A model generated the notes under the pieces. It did not search any database and was not told the DNA's origin. It saw only the letters and a list, made by a program, of their open reading frames with translations. Shown piece by piece: positions 1 through 6,898 of a stretch of DNA of 19,204 bases. Source of the DNA: Pinguiococcus pyrenoidosus (taxonomy: Eukaryota; Sar; Pinguiophyceae; Pinguiochrysidales; Pinguiochrysidaceae); the NCBI GenBank assembly GCA_019677205.1, contig JAAMXY010002187.1, positions 3,813-23,016 on the forward strand, written 5' to 3'. Within the stretch, counting starts at the first letter, position 1, and each line of letters begins with the position of its first letter. The position numbers and the translations under genes are program-made.

Positions 1-336
1 CAACCCCCACCACCTGACGTCGCCCGCGATCTTCCCTCCATCCAGAGCAGCTACTCCTTCATGTCCAAGCCGGAGAACAAGCACCACTTCGACGACAGCT
101 TCCTTCACGCAAAGTGCCGGGATCGAATGATCATCCCCGAGGACTACGTCTTCACGGTGGGCAAGGTCCGCAAGGGAGGCGGGCGCAGTGGCAAAGGGAA
201 GAAGGAAGTGCCAGGATTCGTGCAGGAGCGCCTCGACCAGCGCTGGCGCGAGGCTGTAGAAGAGCAGATAGGATTCCAGCGGTACCACGATCTGCGCAAG
301 AGCATCGAGGAGGAGAATCGGCAGCGGTTTTCCTAG
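1..336 (+). CDS. 3' end of an unrecognised protein-coding gene (partial)
   Basis: An open frame runs from the window edge to a TAG stop at 334-336 and gives at most 111 residues. I do not recognise the protein. It is hydrophilic, with a basic Gly/Lys-rich loop (GKVRKGGGRSGKGKK) followed by an acidic/basic helical tail that ends in NRQRFS. The motif PGFVQERLDQRW near the end looks like a conserved C-terminal helix. A sulfotransferase-type C-terminus came to mind, but no cofactor-binding motif lies inside the window. The pyrimidine-rich stretch ending in CATCCAG at 45, with a CTGAC branch-like sequence about 30 nt upstream, resembles an intron 3' end, so the real last exon may start at 46 (phase 0) and bases 1-45 may be intron. 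Its stop lies 74 bp from the stop of the convergent gene at 411. Confidence 0.6.
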   Translation, partial: QPPPPDVARDLPSIQSSYSFMSKPENKHHFDDSFLHAKCRDRMIIPEDYVFTVGKVRKGGGRSGKGKKEVPGFVQERLDQRWREAVEEQIGFQRYHDLRKSIEEENRQRFS

Positions 337-410
337 GCTCTCTGGCCCCGGCCCGCCTCGTCCGTTTTGAGCAGGTTGCGTAGCCCCCCCCCTCCGTGCC
401 GCTTGCTAGC

Positions 411-1233
411 CTAGATCTCTTCGAACTTCTCGCCCACGCGGCTGTTGATGACGCGATTCACGAAGAAGATCCAGCTGTTCAAGGCATCGCGGCCAAGGCC
501 GTACGCCTCCTTCGCGGCTCCCCCGTCGCGAGCGCCCGCAGCCGTTTGCAGGTCCCGCAGCTGGAACTGGACTTCGTTCACGTAGTAGCGCATCAGATAC
601 GCCTCCGGAGTCACCGAGTCAGGACTGAGCACCAGCGTGGAGAAGATCCCAGCGGGTCTGAGGCCCAGCGCAATGTCCCCCTTGTCGCCGGCCAGCTCGC
701 GAACCTTGTCCCAGTCCTTGGCGTCCACCGCCGTCCTCAAGTCGGTGCCATACCTCTGACACGCAGCCGCGATGCGGTCTGCGTACTTCTTGTACGCGTC
801 GTAGCGAATCTGCACGCGCACGAAGGGCAGACCCTCACTGGACAGCTCCTCCACGGAAGTCAGGCCCGCATCCTTGAGCACTCGGGGAGGCTCCTTGCCG
901 TACTTGTACCAGTAGTCCTCCCCAAAGATCGCGCCACGGTTGAACAGGTCGCGCGTCGCAAACGACTTGGATGGCAACGACACCCACGCCACAGCTGCAA
1001 TGCTGCTGAAGGCGAGCTGCCGCCGACTAGCAGCGTCCATTCGCATCTGAGAGGGGCAATTGAGAACCCAAGGTCAGCATCCATCAGCCACTGCCAGGTA
1101 CTCCAACCCTCTCTCGGTCCGAGGAGGGGCGGTGACCATCTTCTGACGACTTGACACGAACTTTCATTGGGGCTCTCCATGCTGCGGCAGCCACGCTTAA
1201 CAGCAAGACAGCAAGCAGTCTTAAGGCTGTCAT
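411..1233 (-). CDS. Thylakoid-lumen-targeted protein, possibly PSII extrinsic PsbQ/Psb31-like
   Basis: Two exons are inferred, 1233-1102 and 1046-411, giving about 255 residues. Exon 1 encodes a signal peptide (MTALRLLAVLLLSVAAAA) with Trp19 at the predicted cleavage site and the motif W-R-A-P, like the ASAFAP motif of secondary-plastid precursors, then a Ser/Arg-rich transit-like stretch. Exon 2 opens with S-R-R-Q-L-A-F (Arg52-Arg53), a short hydrophobic run and S-F-A at 72-74: a twin-arginine lumen signal. The mature part, about 180 residues, is soluble and helical, which fits the four-helix PsbQ/Psb31 type of oxygen-evolving-complex protein; that family call is inference. The acceptor (CCCCTCTCAG before 1046) is clear. 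I chose the donor GTACCT at 1101 because it keeps the frame; GTTCGT about 60 nt upstream is an alternative. It shares a divergent promoter with the gene at 1610. Confidence 0.72.
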
Positions 1234-1609
1234 TGCGGCTCTGTAGAGGCGCCTCCTTGAGGTGGTTTCCTTTCCCTTTTGGTGCGCTCGCGAAAAAGAT
1301 CCGCGCATGCGGGCGTGTGTAGCAGTGCGGAGTTTAAAAAAATACTACTTATTTTTAATTAAAATAATTAAACTATTTTATTATATAACTATAGTATATG
1401 AACTCAATAAATATTACGTTTCATATTGGTTAAATATACTTATACTTACTCTATACCAATAGATGAACAATATCATAAATGCGAAAAGTTAAGTTGAGCT
1501 CGGAGGGCAAAAAAAGCCAAAAGAGCCGAAGCAGAGAAGAAGTGCGAAGTGCTTTCTTTTCTTTCCCCTCTTTCCTCTGTTTTACGGCGGAACAGTGGAG
1601 CATGATAGG
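1234..1609. promoter_or_regulatory. Divergent intergenic region with AT-rich island
   Basis: This 376 bp separates the start codons of two genes that point away from each other, so it should hold both promoters. Bases about 1331-1489 are very AT-rich in an otherwise GC-rich window, with TATA-like strings (TTATATAA near 1380, AGTATATG near 1393). ATTGG lies at 1425-1429 and CCAAT at 1456-1460, fitting CCAAT-type promoter elements. Bases about 1548-1582 are a pyrimidine tract (CTTTCTTTTCTTTCCCC...) just before the plus-strand gene. Apart from these I see no gene here. Confidence 0.5.
1331..1489. other. AT-rich island, candidate organellar insertion or promoter core
   Basis: About 160 bp are composed almost only of A and T (for example TTTTTAATTAAAATAATTAA near 1352), with abrupt edges against GC-rich flanks. 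A frame without stops runs through most of it on the plus strand to 1462 and would encode a Tyr/Ile/Leu/Lys-rich peptide, a composition typical of AT-rich organelle genes. I could not match it to a known plastid or mitochondrial gene. It may be a nuclear copy of organelle (or nucleomorph) DNA, or simply an AT-rich promoter core. Confidence 0.45.
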
Positions 1610-2525
1610 ATGGCACTCGACTCTCGAGAGGCCACTCTCCGGTTGCAGTTGAGTTTCTTGGGCACGCAAAGACGACGCGCGCGAACGGCCACAGCGCAGC
1701 GACTCCGAAGCTGGCAGAGCCGTGTTCTTCGAGGTCGCGAAGCGTTCAAGAGGACTTTACTCCAAATCCGCGACTCTCGGGCGCTTCTAGATGAAGTGGC
1801 CACTGCGGTCGAAGTCGAGAAGGCAGTCATGTGCTTCGAGGAGGAGCTCACTCGTCTACACTTCCACGAGACCGTGTCTCGGGGCAAAGCGGTGTACATG
1901 CCGTGGAAGGTCAGCAGGACAGACATCGACAGCAAAATTCTGTGGAGAGCGTGGTTGCTGCGCATAGCATACGAGGCTCCCCCCTGACGTCTCTCTCTGT
2001 CTGTCTGTCTGTCTGTCTGTCCCTGTCTGTCTCTCTCTCTGTCTCTCTCTCTCTCACCCCCACCCCCTAACACCCTCATCTACACAGCAGACGCAATCGC
2101 ATGCAGCAAAGGTAGAGGTGAAGAACGTGGACTACGACCAGGATCCAGGCATGCAGTTTCAGCGCATGCTGCGCCGGGAGAGGGACGTGCTTGCCCGCAG
2201 CTTAGACACCTTGGTGCAAAGACGGGAGCAGATCCTGGCGGATCTGCGCGCGCTGGCGCGGCGCGTCGAGGAAGTGTCCCAGGCGGTTGACATTGATCTA
2301 GAGGAAGTGGCGAGGGACGAGTTGTCCAGCTTGAGTCGGATCTCGGATGCCGATGTCGCACCGCAGACCAGCGAGGGCATCAATCAGCTGCTCGAGTGCA
2401 ACGCCTGCCAGCGGTATGCGGAGCTCTCCATGGCCATCCAGGCGCATGAGGCAGAGCTGCGACAGCTGCTTGAACAGCGAGAGGCCTTTGAAGCGGTCAA
2501 CACCACGTCCGTGGTCTTGGCCTAG
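1610..2525 (+). CDS. Hypothetical charged helical / coiled-coil protein
   Basis: Two exons are inferred, 1610-1909 and 2088-2525, giving about 245 residues. The donor is AAG|GTCAGC at 1910 and the acceptor is CTACACAG before 2088; both are phase 0. I do not recognise the family. The N-terminal half is very Arg-rich, with Gln/Arg helices and no membrane segment or signal peptide. The second exon is a run of heptad-like helices rich in Leu, Arg, Glu and Gln (around MLRRERDVLARSLD and QAHEAELRQLLEQREA), so a dimeric coiled coil is likely. A short C-x2-C (CNAC) near the C-terminus is the only cysteine pair seen. The frame is open a little upstream from a GTG at 1595, but the first ATG is at 1610. 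The intron carries a long TCTG/CT microsatellite. It shares its promoter with the lumen-protein gene and converges on the oxidoreductase gene. Confidence 0.62.
1989..2055 (+). repeat. (TCTG)n / (CT)n microsatellite inside intron
   Basis: This is a mixed run of TCTG and CT repeats inside the intron 1910-2087. It lies just upstream of the acceptor, so in the sense strand it can act as an extended polypyrimidine tract. Peptides read from it (LSVCLSVCLS) are artefacts. Confidence 0.9.
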
Positions 2526-2615
2526 GAGAAAGACAAAAAGAAATGGAGATGTTCCGTGGATACGATCTTGCGCGCTGTGAAGCAGCATTCGCTCATTCAC
2601 AGGTTTTTTCCCCTT

Positions 2616-2651
2616 GGAGGGGAGGAGAGGAGGGGAGGAGAGGAGGGGAGG
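2616..2651 (+). repeat. 13-bp G-rich tandem repeat between convergent genes
   Basis: The unit GGAGGGGAGGAGA occurs about 2.8 times without mismatch (2616-2628, 2629-2641, 2642-2651). It sits in the 249-bp gap between the stop codons at 2525 (+) and 2775 (-). The plus strand has many closely spaced G runs, so a G-quadruplex is conceivable. I see no gene in the gap. Confidence 0.85.
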
Positions 2652-2774
2652 CAGCTGCTCGGGGTAGGGGAAGTACTTGGCAGATCTCCAGCACACGCTC
2701 CGGCTATCGCTAGTGCACGCAAGGACAAAGTTCGCTACCAATGCAGATGGGACTGCTGCTTCTACGGCAGCGGC

Positions 2775-3345
2775 CTACAGATTCGCCTCCTTTTCCTTCC
2801 TTGGGATGCGCGATGCCACAAGCTCCGCGGTCGAGTCACGGAGGCTGTCCTGGACGAGCTCGCTCATCATGATCGGGCGCCCTTCCTTGACACTCAGCTG
2901 GCGTGGATGTCAGCAGAAGCACCACAGAGCGAAAGAAGAAGGACACACAGAAAGACATACCTCGGCTGCCGCTCCCACCATGACGGCCATGAGTCCATCT
3001 TGGAGAGCGACGTCCGCAAGGCGCGAGGCATCGTCCTCGTCCTTGGAGATGCACTGGTAGAAGTTGACGTGCTCCCAGTAGGTGCTGCCCTCGTGATATC
3101 CGGCCTCACGAAGTCGCTCGGCGACAGGCGTCGACTCCTTCACGACCTTCTTCGCGTCTTCCGGCGGCGGAATCGTCTCGATCGGACGCTGGCCGCCTTG
3201 CTCACGCATGCCGATTGTGACCTCGTCCACAGGCACTTTCGCTTCGACTTTCCCCGCATCGCCCACGACCACAAGCTCTTCCTGATTCTCCGAGGCCTGC
3301 CGATTGTGCGTTTTGAAGCCGGAGTTGGGAGGTTGGAGAAAGGAA

Positions 3346-3394
<49 letters not shown>

Positions 3395-4622
3395 AAGCAA
3401 GTACCTCGGCGAACATGCAGAGATCCAAGCATGCTCTCGCGCCGCACTGGAAATCCACCAGGACGAACGCGTTGTCGATGATATCTGGGACGGCGCCGTC
3501 GTAGCTCTCATCTTGGTGGTTCACGTCCATGGCGCCGGAGGCGTACACACGAACGGGGGAGCTTCCCACGATGCGCAGCATCAGGTCGAAGAAATGGCAG
3601 CACTTCTCGACGAGAGTCCCTCCCGTGTTCTTCGAGAACCGATTCCAGTTGCCAACCTGGGAAGCACGATGGAAGAAATCAGACACGAACGGAAGGATGG
3701 GATGGATGATGAGATGCTCTGATCAAGGCATCCCACCACTGCTCGAGGCCTCATCCTCCCCCTCTCCCCCCCTCTCTCTTTTGAGCCCCCCCCAAAACAT
3801 CCAACACATCCGTACCTTGATGAGGAAAGGATAGCGATGCTCGCGGATGCTGACCATCCTGACCCGCCCGATGTCTCCACTGTCCGCAATCTCCAGCAGC
3901 CGCTCGATGGGCCGAATGTATCTGTACTCCATGGCCACCCAGAAGACCGCCTTCTGCGGGCCGTACAGGCCCGAGCGACTGACGAGGGAGTGCACTTCCA
4001 AGCAGTCCGCTGGCGTGGTGCACATGGGCTTCTCTACCAGCACGTGCTTTCCGGACGGGATCACTGCCCGCAGGACTTCGACGTGATGCATGTTCGGGGT
4101 GCAGATGACGATGACGTCCACGCTGTCGTCGTTGATGAGATCCTCGTAGTTCTCGTACACTTGCGGCTTCCCCATGTCCGGCAGCGTGTCCAGCAAGGCT
4201 CTGGTGAGCTCCAGGGACTCCGCATGCGAGTCTGCCACCGCCGTGAGCCGAAGGTCCATCCCATCTTCGCGCAGGAGTTGCAGGTTCTGCAGCGACATGC
4301 ATGTGTAGAGAGGAGTAAGAGAAGGTGGCACGAGTGAGTGGCGACGCTTCGCTTGGCGTCCAGTATCTTTTGAAGTGGGCAGAATCTTGTGTCGTGCACC
4401 GTCAGAATCAACTCGAACCTTGATATGCTCTCTGCCCATCTGGCCCACGCCGATGATGCCGTAACCCAGCGTCATCTTGCGCTTCGACGGCGGCGCTTGC
4501 GCTCTCTCAACGACAGCGCGGCGATCCAGATACGCAACTCGCGGGGTGTAGCTTCGCACAGGCGCCAAGAACGCCAGCAAAAGCCACAGCAGATGGACAA
4601 GTTCGACAACAGTCCGGGACAT
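2775..4622 (-). CDS. Gfo/Idh/MocA-family NAD(P)-dependent oxidoreductase
   Basis: Five exons are inferred: 4622-4419, 4286-3816, 3656-3405, 3296-2961 and 2897-2775, about 461 residues. All four introns are GT-AG and phase 0. The N-terminal Rossmann fold has the nucleotide motif GVGQMG at 58-63. The family Lys motif is E-K-P (Lys154), and exon 3 carries GGTLVEKCCHFFD with the conserved His at about 246, as in inositol dehydrogenase-like members. The family oxidises or reduces sugars, cyclitols or related alcohols with NAD(P); the substrate here is unknown. The first ATG of the frame without repeat sequence is at 4622. It begins a hydrophobic stretch (LVHLLWLLLAFLAPVRS) followed by Y-T-P, a signal peptide with an aromatic residue after the likely cut, so secretion or plastid import is possible. 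Downstream Met50 just before the Rossmann fold is an alternative cytosolic start. Exon 5 begins LSVKEGRPI and ends RKEKEANL. Confidence 0.88.
3349..3389 (-). repeat. (CT)n microsatellite in oxidoreductase intron
   Basis: About 20 uninterrupted GA units lie on the plus strand, which is (CT)n in the sense of the minus-strand gene. They sit in the 108-nt intron 3404-3297, in the position of an expanded polypyrimidine tract. Confidence 0.92.
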
Positions 4623-4685
4623 GCGGAAAGCCTCCGCCAGTAGTGCCTTACAACACGCACGTGACTTTGGCGCACTGATCCACCA

Positions 4686-4725
4686 AAGAGAGACAGAGAG
4701 AGAGACAGAGAGAGAGAGACAGAGA
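4686..4725 (-). repeat. Imperfect (CT/CTGT)n microsatellite upstream of oxidoreductase start
   Basis: The plus strand reads GAGAGACAGAGAGAGAGACAG and so on, which is pyrimidine-rich in the sense of the minus-strand gene. It is about 65 nt upstream of the start codon at 4622, in the presumed 5' untranslated region or promoter, or in a 5' intron. Confidence 0.85.
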
Positions 4726-4822
4726 TCCACTGATTCTGAACGAAAGTGAACGGCATTTCAGATTTGAGTTTTAGGTTTTGGGGTTTTGATTTGAGCGGCG
4801 ACGGCTTTTCAAATTTCAAGTC

Positions 4823-4858
4823 GCGCAAAAGTTCAAAACGTTCATTGAACTTTTGTGC
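4823..4858. repeat. Inverted repeat, 14-bp arms with 8-nt loop
   Basis: GCGCAAAAGTTCAA at 4823-4836 is complementary to TTGAACTTTTGTGC at 4845-4858 with one mismatch (G opposite T). The spacer is AACGTTCA. It lies between two divergent genes, 8 bp from a CCAAT box. It could be an operator-like factor site or a hairpin in a transcript. Confidence 0.8.
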
Positions 4859-5117
4859 CTCTCGACCAATGGCTTCGCTCCTACGTCTTTCAAAAGTTTG
4901 CATGATTGGACGTGAAAGGCCGGTTCCGTCCAATCCCTGGGCGAGAACTGACTTTTCAAAGCCGCAGAATTCTCTTCAAACATGTCTCCTATGTCCAGCT
5001 GTTGGCAAGCTGAGAAATCCAAATGTGCGTGATTTCTGCTTTTTTCAAAGTTGCGGACAGCGAAAAGCTCGAGGCAGTCATCCGCGTACGTCTGACCTGC
5101 TGTAGTTTAGACGCGCC

Positions 5118-6672
5118 ATGGGCAACCAGGTCACTGGACTGCAGCCGACGCGCTCTCGGAGTGCGTGTGGCTCCGGCGTGCCCGAGGCGCTGAGCGAATG
5201 GCCTCAACTGCTGGATGCGGTGGAGGCGCTCAACGCCGGCTTCCCACTGCTGCGCGTGGACGTAACCGCCGCGGTGTACTTGGATCGCAACAAAGTGCAG
5301 ATCCGCGCCAAAGCACCCACGCCGACGCAGAGGTGAGCTGGTGCCAGGAGAAAGCGACGGTCATGCTCTGGGAATCGGGTGAATTCTGCGCCAGGCGGTG
5401 ACACCCTGGCCGGACGTCGCGTATCGGAGCTCTAATACAGCTTGAGAAGACGTCTGCGGGTGCCTAGCGGCGAGAGATACGAGGCGGAGGCCAGTGAAAT
5501 AGCCGAGAAGGTGCTCTCTGAGGCAGTGTGGCACTTGTAGCAAAGCGTGGGAGCTCTGTTGGCAGAGGTCGTGGCCACGGGGGAATGAACCGCCCACCTA
5601 AGACCATGCCATGCCATGCCCAAAGGCCTACGGCCTGAGCTCACCACCTGCGTCGTCCTCCCCAATAGCCTGAGCCAGGTGCTTGCTGAGTGCCAATGGG
5701 CCTCGCTCATGCCGGTGTCTCTGCGGAAGCCGCCGCTGTACACCATGCTCAAGTTCAAGGTTCGTGCAGCTTGCTTTGCAGCCGCTGGGCTTCATCGACC
5801 GGCAGAGGACTCACACTCCGACACTCCATAATGCATGTGCCCAGGGAGCTTCTGCCGTAGAGCTGCTGCAGTGCAGCAATAGCACGCAGATAGTGAGCTG
5901 CGGCGCCGAGAGATGCGCGGTCCTGCTGAATCCGCAGCAGTTCCTGATCCTCCTGCAGCTCGTCCGGAATATCACGTGCACCCTGGCGGCGGGGTCACAG
6001 ATGGGCTTCGGGTCGCTCGCGGCGCGAAGGAAGAAGCAGGAAGAAGCGGCCGAGCCGAAAGATAGCGAATGTAGCATATGTCTGGACGCGCAGGTTGACG
6101 TCGCTCTGCCCTGTGGCCACGGGTATTGCCGCAGGTGCATCGCCGACTGGACGTCGCGGTCGTTTCGCCAAGCCCTCAGCAGTCGGCAAAGCTTCGACGG
6201 AGAGGTGACCTTGCTGAATTGTCCGTCCTGTCGGGCCGAGCTCTGCACCGACGCCGATTTTGTGCGCGACGAGGGCTTTGACCACGACGGGAGGCCATTG
6301 TCGCTGTCCAGGATCTGCTCGCACGACGCCGCTGCGAGCCTCGAAGAGCTGGAGGAGGAAGCAGCACAGCGCGCGGAGAAGGAGCTGTGGCACTTTGCGA
6401 CGTGGGAGCAGACTGACCTGCTGGACTTTGTCGAGGAGGCGCGGGCGAGATTCTTCGTGCTGTCCCGCATGGCCCTGGAGAACAACTTTGAGGCGGCAGC
6501 CCTTGCGGCGAAGCGGATGTGCGTGGTGACGCGAAGCCCGCCAATGTATGATAAGCACAGGATGGACGGCAAGGAGAGGCTCGCTAGGCAGCACCTGTCA
6601 GGAGGGAAACGGCCGCCGCCAAAGCTCCCAGCGAGGGTCCACCGCAGTGTCTCGGCCGAGAACAAAGTATGA
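5118..6672 (+). CDS. RNF141-like RING-type E3 ubiquitin ligase, N-myristoylated
   Basis: Four exons are inferred: 5118-5332, 5441-5510, 5679-5759 and 5845-6672, about 397 residues. The start M-G-N-Q-V-T matches the N-myristoylation pattern (Gly2, Thr6), as in animal RNF141, which begins MGQQ. The middle part, with LNPQQFLILLQLVRNIT, resembles the RNF141 segment before the RING. The C3HC4 RING has Cys198/Cys201, Cys212/His214, Cys217/Cys220 and Cys248/Cys251, with an unusually long 27-residue stretch between the third and fourth pairs. A long acidic then basic helical tail follows, absent from the short animal protein. The likely role is membrane-attached ubiquitin transfer; the substrate is unknown. 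Donor AG|GTGAGC at 5333 is excellent. Exons 2 and 3 are the least certain: stops in all frames between 5333 and 5678 force introns, but other acceptors (for example ending at 5668) exist. Confidence 0.8.
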
Positions 6673-6764
6673 CGCGAGAGCATGCTGCGCTGCGCCTAAA
6701 AAATGCAAAAGACATCCCCCCCCAGAAGAGCCAGAAAGGAAACACTGTACAGAACGCGCTTCGT

Positions 6765-6818
6765 TTGGGCCCGACTGGGTACTTGGGCCCGACTGGGTAC
6801 TTGGGCCCGATCGGGTAC
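6765..6818 (+). repeat. 18-bp tandem repeat, three copies, between convergent genes
   Basis: The unit TTGGGCCCGACTGGGTAC occurs at 6765-6782 and 6783-6800, and with a CT to TC change at 6801-6818. Each unit has the palindrome GGGCCC. The repeat lies in the 226-bp gap between the stops at 6672 (+) and 6899 (-), so it is in both 3' flanks. No gene is seen in the gap. Confidence 0.9.
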
Positions 6819-6898
6819 ACTCGGGTTTCCCACGATGCATTCGGAGGGGGCCTCGTGTGGCCGAAGCCACGCGGTGGCCACATGAGGCCGGTCTCCCT

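Larger units (their letters stand above)
4623..5117. promoter_or_regulatory. Divergent promoter region with CCAAT boxes and inverted repeat
   Basis: These 495 bp lie between the start codons of the oxidoreductase (-) and the RING-finger gene (+). CCAAT occurs at 4866-4870 and 4930-4934, and ATTGG (its complement) at 4905-4909. A near-perfect inverted repeat lies at 4823-4858. The stretch contains many TTTTCAAA/TTTGAAAA-like words and is less GC-rich than the coding parts. No convincing coding frame is seen. Confidence 0.55.

Noticed and set aside
396-1154. 252-codon plus-strand frame opposite the lumen-protein gene
   Set aside because: It is antisense to a gene with a coherent targeting signal and splice sites, and has no recognisable domain.
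1331-1489. tRNA or other structured RNA in the AT-rich island
   Set aside because: I could find no cloverleaf, no T-loop GTTCRA sequence and no stable pairing by eye.
3202-3447. Peptides with SLSLSLSLS runs
   Set aside because: They are translations of an intronic CT microsatellite, not protein.
5511-5543. Continuation of RING-gene exon 2 past 5510
   Set aside because: The frame meets a stop at 5538-5540 and the GTG at 5511 works as a donor, so the exon is ended at 5510, although this join is less secure than the others.
6765-6818. CRISPR-like array
   Set aside because: The three 18-bp units are directly adjacent with no spacers; it is a plain tandem repeat in a eukaryotic genome.
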